NCBI GenBank assembly: GCA_009778265.1
Contig: WRKA01000153.1
Coordinates: 1 to 9,016, forward strand
Length of the DNA stretch: 9,016 bases
Direction: 5' to 3'
DNA from: Methanomassiliicoccaceae archaeon
GTDB taxonomy: Archaea; Thermoplasmatota; Thermoplasmata; Methanomassiliicoccales; Methanomethylophilaceae
Below, piece by piece: positions 1-6,618 of the stretch. The position numbers and the translations under genes were made by a program. The notes beneath the pieces were generated by a model. The model worked only from the letters and a program-made list of their open reading frames with translations, was not told where the DNA came from and made no database searches. How positions within the stretch are numbered: the first letter of the stretch is position 1; every line of letters begins with the position of its first letter.

Positions 1-1
1 G

Positions 2-772
2 GCGGACGAACTTATCCGATCGCTTGACGAGCCTATAAAAAGAGAGGTGCTCGGAAAGAAAGCGGCGGTGGCATTCTCCGGAGGATTGGACTGCGGCATC
101 GTCGCCGTTCTCTGTAAAAGATACGCCGACGTTACGTTATACACCGCGGGAATAGAAGATTCGTACGATCTTAGAGCGGGAGAGGAGATGGCCTCCGTCC
201 TGGGACTTCCGTGGAAAGGGCTTCTCATATCGGAGGACGATCTTGAGGACGTTATCAGAGAGATGATCGGGATCACCGGAACCGTGAATCCTATAACGCT
301 GTCGTTCGAAGTTCCGCTGTATTACGTTCTGAAGTTCTCCGACGAGGATATCGTGTTAGGGGGTCAGGGAGCGGACGAGCTCTTCGCAGGTTATTCCAAA
401 TACATAGGGATAAGCGCGGACAGGTTCAGCGATATGGTAAAGGACGATATGGCAAGGCTGCTGGATGTGACGCTCGCTCACGAACGGACGGCGGCCGCCC
501 ATTTCGGAAAAAGGATGATATATCCGTATCTCAGCGACGGTGTCGTCGATCTCGTCAACCGTATCGGGATAAACGGGGTATCCGAGGGGGAGGTCAGGAA
601 ACCTCTGCTGAGGGACGCCGCAAGATCGCTGGGACAGCCGGAACTCGCCGAAAGGCCGAAGAAGGCGGCGCAATACGGATCGGGAACCATGGTGGCGATG
701 CGTTCGATGGCCAAAAAGAGAAGGATGACCGTGCGCGAGATGATAACGGACATGGCGCGTGATATCTTATGA
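2..772 (+). CDS. Asparagine-synthetase-type PP-loop protein (5' partial)
   Basis: This reads as an ATP-pyrophosphatase of the asparagine synthetase (AsnB C-terminal) superfamily, which adenylates a carboxylate so that it can be amidated. The PP-loop SGGLD lies at bases 77-91, and the second family signature GGQGADELFAGY at 359-394. The frame is open to the left edge, so the start is not visible. GTG at 47 is a poor start because it would cut the helix (ADELIRSLDEP) that normally precedes the PP-loop. Base 1 is G, so an ATG ending at base 1 would fit a protein of about 257 residues, too short to include the usual glutaminase domain. That would make it a stand-alone, ammonia- or partner-dependent synthetase, but a longer gene beginning outside the window cannot be excluded. 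Its substrate need not be aspartate. It overlaps the next gene by ATGA, which implies translational coupling. Confidence 0.82.
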   Translation, partial: ADELIRSLDEPIKREVLGKKAAVAFSGGLDCGIVAVLCKRYADVTLYTAGIEDSYDLRAGEEMASVLGLPWKGLLISEDDLEDVIREMIGITGTVNPITLSFEVPLYYVLKFSDEDIVLGGQGADELFAGYSKYIGISADRFSDMVKDDMARLLDVTLAHERTAAAHFGKRMIYPYLSDGVVDLVNRIGINGVSEGEVRKPLLRDAARSLGQPELAERPKKAAQYGSGTMVAMRSMAKKRRMTVREMITDMARDIL

Positions 773-1992
773 AAGAGCACGAATGGATATACGGCCTCGG
801 GATGAACAGGATGCGTTTCGGCCTGGAAAGCATAACGGAACTGCTGAGAAGGCTGGGGGATCCGCAGAAGAGGTTCAGATCGATACATGTGGCCGGATCC
901 GACGGGAAAGGTTCGACGTGCGCAATGATATATTCAATATTACTCAACGCGGGTGTGAGGGCGGGAATGTACACATCCCCTCATCTGATAAGGTTCGGCG
1001 AAAGGATATCCGTCCTCGGGAAAGAGATAACGGACCGCGAGTTGGACGATATCGCGGAAACAGTAAGACCGGAGGTCGAAAGAATGATATCGGAAGGTAT
1101 CGAATGCACATTCTTCGAAGCCGCGACGGCGACGGCGTTCCTTCATTTTTCGAGAACGGGAACGGAATATGCGGTGCTCGAGACGGGAATGGGCGGAAGG
1201 CTGGACGCGACCAATACAATAATTCCGGAAGTGACGGCGATAACCAACGTGAGCATGGAACATTCCGAGATACTTGGCGATACGGTGGAAAAGATCGCGT
1301 CCGAGAAAGCGGGGATAATAAAAAAAGGGGTTCCCGTGGTCACGGCGAACAGAGGAAGCATACTCGATGTGATCAAAGATACAGCAAAAAAAATGAATTC
1401 CGAGGTCGTCGCCGTAGATGTGAACGACATTGATATAACGTCATTCAGGAACGGATACGTAACGATGCGCTACGCAGGTGACGAGTACAAGATAGGGATA
1501 CCCGGTAAATGCCAATCCGAGAACGCGGCGATAGCGATAGAATGTTCTAGACGGATAGGATGTGACGGGAAAGCGATCGGAAAGGGATTGAAGGACGTAA
1601 GATGGAGAGGAAGGATGGAATATTTTCCGGATATAGATATGATAATAGATGTGACGCACACGGCGGCCGGAGCGGAAAGGCTGGCGGAGGACGTTCTTGA
1701 AACGTACGGTAAGGTGATACTGATCCTGGGGATGTTCGGCGATAAGGATGCGGACGGGATATGCGAACAATTGGCAAAGATCTCTTCAAGCGTGATAATA
1801 ACAAGACCCGGTTCGGAGAGGGCGATGCCTTCGGAAGAACTCGCGGTGACGATGAGAAGATATTTTGACAGGGTCACCGTGATCGACGACATCGGATCCG
1901 CAATAGACTCGGCGAAGGGGAAGGGGACCGTTCTTGTTACCGGTTCTCTGCACATGGCGGGGGAGGCGATATCATATCTGAAAAGAATATGA
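769..1992 (+). CDS. folC: Folylpolyglutamate synthase / dihydrofolate synthase family (Mur ligase fold)
   Basis: The 407-residue product has the full FolC layout. It has the P-loop GSDGKGST (residues 43-50), TSPHL (69-73), FFEAATATAF (115-124), ETGMGGRLDATN (138-149), the SEKAGIIKK segment (178-186) whose lysine is carbamylated in this family, a Q/N motif (Q249, N252) and the C-terminal-domain GMFGDKD (321-327). Family members ligate glutamate to a pterin such as folate, in the cytoplasm, with ATP. The motif that is DGAHN in typical FolC reads DVTHT here (294-298), nearer the DYAHT of MurE. The polyglutamylation assignment is therefore by family, and the exact pterin or acceptor is uncertain. 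ATG at 769 overlaps the previous stop and its own stop overlaps the nth start, so it sits mid-operon. Confidence 0.86.
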   Translation: MKEHEWIYGLGMNRMRFGLESITELLRRLGDPQKRFRSIHVAGSDGKGSTCAMIYSILLNAGVRAGMYTSPHLIRFGERISVLGKEITDRELDDIAETVRPEVERMISEGIECTFFEAATATAFLHFSRTGTEYAVLETGMGGRLDATNTIIPEVTAITNVSMEHSEILGDTVEKIASEKAGIIKKGVPVVTANRGSILDVIKDTAKKMNSEVVAVDVNDIDITSFRNGYVTMRYAGDEYKIGIPGKCQSENAAIAIECSRRIGCDGKAIGKGLKDVRWRGRMEYFPDIDMIIDVTHTAAGAERLAEDVLETYGKVILILGMFGDKDADGICEQLAKISSSVIITRPGSERAMPSEELAVTMRRYFDRVTVIDDIGSAIDSAKGKGTVLVTGSLHMAGEAISYLKRI

Positions 1993-2624
1993 CAATAATT
2001 TTGGACAGACTGTCAAAGGAATACGGACGCGGAGCGTACCCGGGACGTTCGTCGGAAGGTCTTTCACCGGTCTGGGACCCGTCGCCGTTCCACGTGCTGA
2101 TGGCAACGATACTCTCGCAAAGGACAAAGGACGACAACACCAGAAAAGCGTCCGATGCTCTTTTCGGAAGGTTCGATTCCCCGGCCGCGATAGCCTCCGC
2201 TTCCGTCGACGTGATCGCGGAACTCATAAGACCGGCCGGATTCCCGAAACAGAAAGGAAAGGCGCTGATCGACGTATGCAGTATCCTGATAGATGAATAT
2301 GATTCGGAGGTCCCGTCCGATATTGACAAACTATTAGAACTTCCGATGGTCGGCAGGAAGACCGCCAACTGCGTAAGATCGTACGCCTTCGGACTCGACG
2401 CGATATGCGTGGACACACACGTCCACAGGATCGCAAATCTTATGGGGCTGGTGAACACCAAAGATCCGGACGGGACGGAGTTCGCGCTTATGATAATAAC
2501 ACCAAAGGACAGATGGTCCGACGTTAATCGGTATATTGTGAGACACGGACAGATCGTATGTCTTCCGAACCATCCGAAATGCGAAAAGTGTTCCGTGGCG
2601 GATATGTGCGACGGCCGTAAATGA
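1989..2624 (+). CDS. nth: Endonuclease III, 4Fe-4S DNA glycosylase/AP lyase
   Basis: This is a complete 211-residue endonuclease III, the usual length for the family, which removes oxidised pyrimidines in base excision repair and nicks the abasic site. The helix-hairpin-helix LPMVGRKTA (residues 118-126) contains the catalytic lysine K124. The catalytic aspartate is D142 in VDTHVHR. The iron-sulfur loop is complete, with Cys at 191, 198, 201 and 207 (C-X6-C-X2-C-X5-C). The early LSQRTKD (42-48) matches the family's LSxQTxD strand-helix. The start codon overlaps the folC stop as ATGA. Its stop codon lies inside a 13-bp sequence (CCGTAAATGATCG) that recurs exactly at the end of the downstream fic gene. 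No convincing terminator hairpin follows; an AT-rich tract does. Confidence 0.95.
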   Translation: MTIILDRLSKEYGRGAYPGRSSEGLSPVWDPSPFHVLMATILSQRTKDDNTRKASDALFGRFDSPAAIASASVDVIAELIRPAGFPKQKGKALIDVCSILIDEYDSEVPSDIDKLLELPMVGRKTANCVRSYAFGLDAICVDTHVHRIANLMGLVNTKDPDGTEFALMIITPKDRWSDVNRYIVRHGQIVCLPNHPKCEKCSVADMCDGRK

Positions 2625-2627
2625 TCG
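2615..2627 (+). repeat. 13-bp direct repeat, left copy (end of nth)
   Basis: CCGTAAATGATCG covers the last codons of nth (Arg-Lys-stop) and 3 bases beyond. An identical copy ends fic at 3874-3886. Together they bracket the A-rich palindrome array and fic (about 1.26 kb). This resembles the footprint of a site-specific insertion, but no integrase is visible, and two Arg-Lys-stop endings could partly match by chance. Confidence 0.5.
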
Positions 2628-2674
2628 TATTCGGCGATAATTAATATTTAAACCATTGCACAAAATAAACATTC

Positions 2675-2812
2675 TTTACACATAAATTATAAAAAAATGT
2701 GTAGATAATAGATTAAATTGAAAAAAATCTACACATAAATTATAAAAAAATGTGTAGATAATAGATTAAATTGAAAAAATTCTACACATAAATAACATAT
2801 TATATGTGTAGA
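2675..2812 (+). repeat. Three palindromes with 53-bp periodicity (candidate operator array)
   Basis: Two nearly perfect 53-bp direct repeats (2677-2729 and 2730-2782, one mismatch) are followed by a partial third. Each contains an inverted repeat: arms TCTACACAT and ATGTGTAGA at 2728-2736/2750-2758. In the first copy (2675-2683/2697-2705) one base of the left arm differs. In the third copy the arms extend to 10 bp, TCTACACATA/TATGTGTAGA, at 2781-2790/2803-2812. Arm centres are about 22 bp apart (two helical turns), and palindrome centres 53 bp (about five turns), so all sites would face the same side of the helix. The array ends 24 bp before the fic start. An operator for a dimeric regulator, possibly Fic itself, is the simplest reading. 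Confidence 0.72.
2791..2802 (+). promoter_or_regulatory. Possible fic box A inside the third palindrome
   Basis: The spacer of the third palindrome reads AATAACATATTA, followed by TATG, and is the best TATA-like sequence at a suitable distance (35-45 bp) before the fic ATG. If it is the promoter, any protein bound to the flanking arms would block TBP. The whole region is AT-rich, so TATA-like words are expected by chance. Confidence 0.3.
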
Positions 2813-2836
2813 TAAATACATTATTGGGTAGAAAAG

Positions 2837-3883
2837 ATGCGGCGCTTCGACTATTCTTTCCTAAAAGATCTGAGGATAAGCACGGGTACAGCGGGCATGA
2901 TGAGCAAAATTGAACTTTTAAGTTTCAAAGAAGAAGAAAGGAAAAAAGAAAAAATGGAAGTGTTCTCAGCACTGGAATCCATAGCACGGATACAATCAGT
3001 CAAAGGATCCAATGCGATAGAAGGGATAATTACAACGGACAAGCGTCTTAAAGAGATCGTAAATCAGAACAGCGCACCGCTGAACCATGATGAAAAAGAG
3101 TTATTGGGTTATCGCAACGCCCTCGACATGATCCGCAACGACCACAGGTCCATGGACATCATCGGCGGCGGCGTGATATTGGATCTGCACAGGATCATGA
3201 TGTCAGAGGCCGAAAAAGAGGGCGGGAAATATAAAACAACGGATAATCTGATAGTAAGCACGAATTCAGAGGGAGTAAGCAGAGTGATATTCGAACCGGT
3301 CAGTTCCAAAGAAACGCCCAAATCGATGGAACAGCTCATTCTTGCATATATTGTTGCCAGACAGGAAAGCGGCATAAATGATCTGATACTCATACCGTGT
3401 TTCATATTGGATTTTCTGTGCATCCATCCGTTCATAGACGGCAACGGGAGGGTCTCCCGCCTTCTGTCTCTTTTGCTTATGTACAACAGCGGCATAGACG
3501 TCGGAAAATACATATCGTTCGAAGGGCAGATCAATAAGTACAAAGACACCTACTACAAAGCACTAAACAGATCATCTCAAGACTGGCATACCGGCAATAA
3601 CGATTATGTCCCGTTCATAGAGAATTTCATATTCACATTGTTCTCATGCTACAGAGATCTGGACAAACGCTTCGAGGTAATGGAAGATAAGAAGATAAAC
3701 AAAGGTAATCGTGTCGAAGCGTTGATCCTGAACAATTTCGGATCAATATCTAAAAAAGAAATAATGGAAACACTGCCGGATGTCAGTCGCAGGACAATAG
3801 AGATAAAACTGTCCGAACTTCAGAAGGAAGGTAAGATCACGAAGATCGGCACTTATATAGATGCGCGGTACATCCGTAAATGA
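2837..3883 (+). CDS. Fic-domain protein AMP-transferase with C-terminal winged-helix-like domain
   Basis: The 348-residue product is a Fic enzyme, a family that transfers AMP (less often other nucleotides) to hydroxyl side chains of target proteins. The catalytic motif HPFIDGNGRVSR is intact at residues 197-208, including His197 and the Asp-Gly-Asn-Gly anion hole. The N-terminal region has the inhibitory motif S58-N-A-I-E62-G63, matching [S/T]xxxE[G/N] of class II Fic proteins, so no separate antitoxin is needed. A flap-like GGKYKTTDNLIV lies at 129-140. Residues about 290-345 (ISKKEIMETL, then VSRRTIEIKLSELQKEGKI) look like a winged helix-turn-helix. ATG at 2837 has only a weak upstream purine run. 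The gene is visibly more A-rich than its neighbours and is bracketed by a 13-bp direct repeat, both suggesting acquisition. Its target is unknown. Confidence 0.92.
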   Translation: MRRFDYSFLKDLRISTGTAGMMSKIELLSFKEEERKKEKMEVFSALESIARIQSVKGSNAIEGIITTDKRLKEIVNQNSAPLNHDEKELLGYRNALDMIRNDHRSMDIIGGGVILDLHRIMMSEAEKEGGKYKTTDNLIVSTNSEGVSRVIFEPVSSKETPKSMEQLILAYIVARQESGINDLILIPCFILDFLCIHPFIDGNGRVSRLLSLLLMYNSGIDVGKYISFEGQINKYKDTYYKALNRSSQDWHTGNNDYVPFIENFIFTLFSCYRDLDKRFEVMEDKKINKGNRVEALILNNFGSISKKEIMETLPDVSRRTIEIKLSELQKEGKITKIGTYIDARYIRK

Positions 3884-3886
3884 TCG
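3874..3886 (+). repeat. 13-bp direct repeat, right copy (end of fic)
   Basis: CCGTAAATGATCG covers the fic Arg-Lys-stop codons and 3 following bases, and is identical to the copy at the end of nth (2615-2627) in the same reading phase. The remaining 57 bp before hypA (3887-3943) contain a TTTAAG and an AATCAATTAATC stretch that could supply a promoter for hypA, but no strong box A. Confidence 0.5.
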
Positions 3887-3943
3887 GCGCCTTTAAGGTC
3901 TCAAAGATGCAAATCAATTAATCTGTGATGCCGATGAAGGTAC

Positions 3944-4318
3944 GTGCACGAAGTATCCGTGATGTCAGATATCATAAAGGCGGCGCTTGACGAACTGTCG
4001 AAACATGATGTGATCGGCGTAGAGGAATTGGTCGTTCTGATCGGAGACCTTACAAGTCTCGGAGAAGAGCAGATGATGTTCGCATTCGAGGTGATGAGCA
4101 AGGACTCCGTACTGTCGGGTGCTAAACTGATAATTGAGCACGAACCGATACGTCTGAGGTGCAAAGAATGTGATTTCGACGGTCCGGCCGAGATATTAAG
4201 GAACGAAGGTTACGATCATTCCGTTCCCGTGCTGTCGTGCCCGAAATGCGGCGGACCCGTGAACGTGGTAAAGGGAATGGAATGCTGCATCCGTTCGATA
4301 AAGATAACGGAGGGGTGA
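3944..4318 (+). CDS. hypA: Hydrogenase nickel-insertion protein HypA
   Basis: HypA is the nickel-binding metallochaperone that, with HypB, delivers Ni2+ to the large subunit of [NiFe] hydrogenases. The 124-residue protein starts with MHE, so the nickel-binding His2 and Glu3 directly follow the initiator; this fixes the GTG at 3944 as the start. The zinc site is complete: CKEC at residues 73-76 and CPKC at 99-102. A purine-rich TGAAGG ends 3 bases before the GTG and may serve as a close ribosome binding site. hypD follows after 3 bases, so the two are cotranscribed. No hypB is visible in this window. Confidence 0.95.
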   Translation: MHEVSVMSDIIKAALDELSKHDVIGVEELVVLIGDLTSLGEEQMMFAFEVMSKDSVLSGAKLIIEHEPIRLRCKECDFDGPAEILRNEGYDHSVPVLSCPKCGGPVNVVKGMECCIRSIKITEG

Positions 4319-4321
4319 GAG

Positions 4322-5398
4322 ATGTTCAAGCTTCGGGACGGCGATACCGCAAAAAGGATATTGAAAGATATCAAAGCACTGAACGTCGACTGTAAATTCA
4401 TGCATGTCTGCGGAACTCATCAGGACACGATGGTAAGGTTCGGTCTTGAAGAGTTGTTGGGTGAGGTGGGGGTGGAGATACGCCAGGGCCCGGGATGTCC
4501 GGTATGCGTCACCACGAGCACCGAGATGGCCGCCGGCATAACGTTAGCGAGATCCGGAAAGACGGTCTGCGTGTTCGGCGATATGATGAAGGTGCCGACA
4601 ACGATAGGATCGCTTAACGACGCCAAGGCGGACGGCGCCGACGTCCGTATCGTATACTCGATAGAAGATGCGGTCAGAATGGCTTCGTTATCGGATAAGG
4701 ACGTGGTGTTCATGGCCGTGGGTTTTGAGACCACGTCGCCTACCACCGCGATCCCTCTTAACAAAGGCGTCCCGAAAAACTTCAGCGTTTACAGCTGTCA
4801 CCGTATCGTTCCGCCGGCGCTTGAAGCGATATTCGAGATGGGCGAGATAAAAGTGGACGGTTTCATTCAGCCGGGTCACGTGTCGGTGATAACCGGTCTC
4901 GGCATATTCGAACCGTTCTCCTCGAAATATAAGATGCCTCAGGTGGTCGCAGGTTTCGAGCCTCTCGATCTCTTAATGGCGTCGTATATGCTGGCTAAGC
5001 AGATCAAAGAAGGCCGTTCCGAGGTTGAGAACGAGTATTCGAGACTCGTAAGGAGGGACGGTAACCCGAAGGCGAGGGAACTGCTGGAAAGGACGTTCGA
5101 AGCGGCGGACAGAGCGTGGCGCGGATTCCCGGTGATAAAGAAGAGCGCGCTGATACTGAAAAAAGAATTCGAGGCGCACGACGCAACGAAGGTGCACGAA
5201 GACATACTGAAGGATACGCCCGAAGTGGAGGACGAACCGAAGGGATGCAGATGCGGCGAGGTTCTGAGGGGACTGATAAGATCGGAAGAATGTCCGATGT
5301 TCGGCAAAGCGTGCAACCCCAATAAGCCGATGGGGCCGTGTATGGTCTCGCACGAGGGGAACTGCAGCATCGCGTTCCGTTTCGGCGGAAGAAAGTGA
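4322..5398 (+). CDS. hypD: Hydrogenase maturation iron-sulfur protein HypD
   Basis: HypD is the scaffold on which, with HypC, the Fe(CN)2CO unit of [NiFe] hydrogenases is assembled. The 358-residue length is normal. Visible motifs are CGTH (30-33), GPGCPVC (56-62), the GFETT segment (134-138) and PGHVS (184-188). C-terminal cysteines C309, C311, C324, C331, C340 and C348 include the ligands of the 4Fe-4S cluster. A GGAGGGGTGA ribosome binding site at 4309-4318 lies just before the ATG at 4322 and overlaps the hypA stop. Together with hypA this implies that the organism makes a [NiFe] hydrogenase, although no hydrogenase subunit is in this window. Confidence 0.97.
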   Translation: MFKLRDGDTAKRILKDIKALNVDCKFMHVCGTHQDTMVRFGLEELLGEVGVEIRQGPGCPVCVTTSTEMAAGITLARSGKTVCVFGDMMKVPTTIGSLNDAKADGADVRIVYSIEDAVRMASLSDKDVVFMAVGFETTSPTTAIPLNKGVPKNFSVYSCHRIVPPALEAIFEMGEIKVDGFIQPGHVSVITGLGIFEPFSSKYKMPQVVAGFEPLDLLMASYMLAKQIKEGRSEVENEYSRLVRRDGNPKARELLERTFEAADRAWRGFPVIKKSALILKKEFEAHDATKVHEDILKDTPEVEDEPKGCRCGEVLRGLIRSEECPMFGKACNPNKPMGPCMVSHEGNCSIAFRFGGRK

Positions 5399-5402
5399 TG
5401 TT

Positions 5403-5945
5403 ATGAGAGTTCTCGTGATCACAAACGATTCGACCGTTTTTTTAAAGAACGGAATATGTTCCGCAAAGGACATGTTCGGCGGCCGGGTCACGGAGGTAAG
5501 GAACTTCTGTAACCGATTGTCGGCGGTATGCGACGTCTCATTCGGAATAATATCCGGAAGGTTCGGTTTTGTTCCCGGCGAATATGTGGTGATGCCATAC
5601 AGCGAAGTTACGGACACTCCGGAAAAATATTACGAACTCCAGGAAAAGAGGGATTACGCGACAATGATCAATCAAACGGCCAGGCCGTTCGACCGCATAA
5701 TAGTGTTCGTTCCGAAAGCTATGATGGCAATTCTTCTGGACAACGACGCATTTCCGAGAAAAGTGATCGCGGTGACCGACGAAGATTTTAAGGACCATTT
5801 CGAAGAAAATGAATGGTCGTGGTATCCGAGGTCCGGCGCGCGCATCGGAAAAGAGAATGCGGACGCGATAGCGAAAGAGGTAAGGTCGATAGCAAAGGAT
5901 ATTGAAAGGACGGATGCGCGAAGACCTACTTCCGCATACCCCTGA
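5403..5945 (+). CDS. Unknown protein downstream of hypD
   Basis: I do not recognise this 180-residue protein with confidence. It starts with a beta-strand-like MRVLVITNDS and contains a central FGIISGRFGFVPGEYVVMPY (47-66). It continues with a RIIVFVPKAMMAILLD strand-helix (98-113) and VIAVTDEDF (121-129), and ends in a charged, probably flexible tail. The 'GRFGFVPG...PY' pattern vaguely recalls small nucleic-acid-linked families with a 'YGLV.P...PY' motif (DUF6884-like), but that is a guess. No signal peptide or membrane segment is visible. ATG at 5403 lies 4 bases after the hypD stop, so it is probably cotranscribed with hypA-hypD. That position could mean a role with hydrogenase maturation or simply shared transcription. 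Its 3' end overlaps the convergent alkD-like gene by 20 bp. Confidence 0.75.
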   Translation: MRVLVITNDSTVFLKNGICSAKDMFGGRVTEVRNFCNRLSAVCDVSFGIISGRFGFVPGEYVVMPYSEVTDTPEKYYELQEKRDYATMINQTARPFDRIIVFVPKAMMAILLDNDAFPRKVIAVTDEDFKDHFEENEWSWYPRSGARIGKENADAIAKEVRSIAKDIERTDARRPTSAYP

Positions 5946-6618
5946 TCTCGTTCTTCATTTCATCGCTTACCCTGGACGAATCGGTTATCTTACTCAGTGT
6001 TTTGTTGAACGTGAACTTATCCAGCGTATTGTTTTTTAAATATTCCATAGTTCTTTCCGGGAATTTTATGAAACATTCCGAGACACACCACGCGATCCCC
6101 ATCCTCACGTAATAAGCGTCATTTTTTACGATGTCCATATATCGCAGTATCTCGTCAATATGTGCGGCATCCATGAAATGGAACCGCATAGAGGCTATCG
6201 CGAACCTGATCTGAAATTCTTTATCCGTACCGATGAACGGAATAATGGACGTCCAGAAGATGTCGGCGTTCTTTTTATTTATCTTCAGGGCGGAACTGAA
6301 CGAATCGCAGATCGCCCAGTTGTCTATCAGGGGAACGAACCCCGTTATCATATCCAACCGTTCTTTCATGTTCGTATCGGCGTAAGCGATGATGAAACCT
6401 CTCGCCATAAGGTCTTCCGAATATTCGTCCCCGATCTCGTTAAGGTATGCGTTCCAATCGCCTTTGCATACGTCCTTCGCAAATTCTTTGATCACAGGTA
6501 TCCTTATCCCCGCCATCGGATGTTCTCCGCTCGGTACGGAGACGGTGTCGGTGAACTCCTTGTACTTCTTCTCCGCATTCGCAAGCAATCTTTCTCTCAG
6601 TTCTTTCGGGGACGCCGT
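5926..6618 (-). CDS. AlkD-like DNA alkylation repair enzyme (HEAT-repeat glycosylase)
   Basis: The all-helical protein matches the AlkD family of HEAT-like-repeat glycosylases, which release N3- and N7-alkylated purines. Counting from an ACG codon at 6618-6616, the expected active-site residues are W101 and D105 (in NWAICD), R138 and W177. The W-D and R-W intervals equal those of Bacillus AlkD (W109, D113, R148, W187). The start is a problem. The first canonical codon upstream is GTG at 6705, deep inside ogt over its PCHR codons. The first downstream is TTG at 6588, which removes the usual PKELRERLL helix. ACG at 6618 follows GGAGGTG by 5 bases and gives M-ASPKELRERLL, the expected N-terminus and 230 residues. 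CTG at 6600, overlapping the ogt stop as CTGA, is another option. It ends in TAG, the only one in the window. Confidence 0.87.
   Translation of the reverse strand, partial: TASPKELRERLLANAEKKYKEFTDTVSVPSGEHPMAGIRIPVIKEFAKDVCKGDWNAYLNEIGDEYSEDLMARGFIIAYADTNMKERLDMITGFVPLIDNWAICDSFSSALKINKKNADIFWTSIIPFIGTDKEFQIRFAIASMRFHFMDAAHIDEILRYMDIVKNDAYYVRMGIAWCVSECFIKFPERTMEYLKNNTLDKFTFNKTLSKITDSSRVSDEMKNEIRGMRK

Noticed and set aside
759..1433. A 224-codon + strand open frame inside folC
   Set aside because: It is low-complexity, Arg/Gly/Asp-rich, and lies entirely over the well-supported folC frame; it is a shadow of that frame.
2625..2674. Terminator hairpin after nth
   Set aside because: Only a 3-bp TCG/CGA foldback and a scattered AT-rich tract are present; not enough to call.
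2675..2812. CRISPR-like array
   Set aside because: The units repeat in full, including the segments between palindromes; there are no unique spacers, only three copies, and no cas genes.
5796..5928. Pyrrolysine readthrough of the alkD-like TAG
   Set aside because: The frame beyond the TAG runs about 44 codons of low-complexity sequence antisense to the neighbouring gene and does not look like protein.
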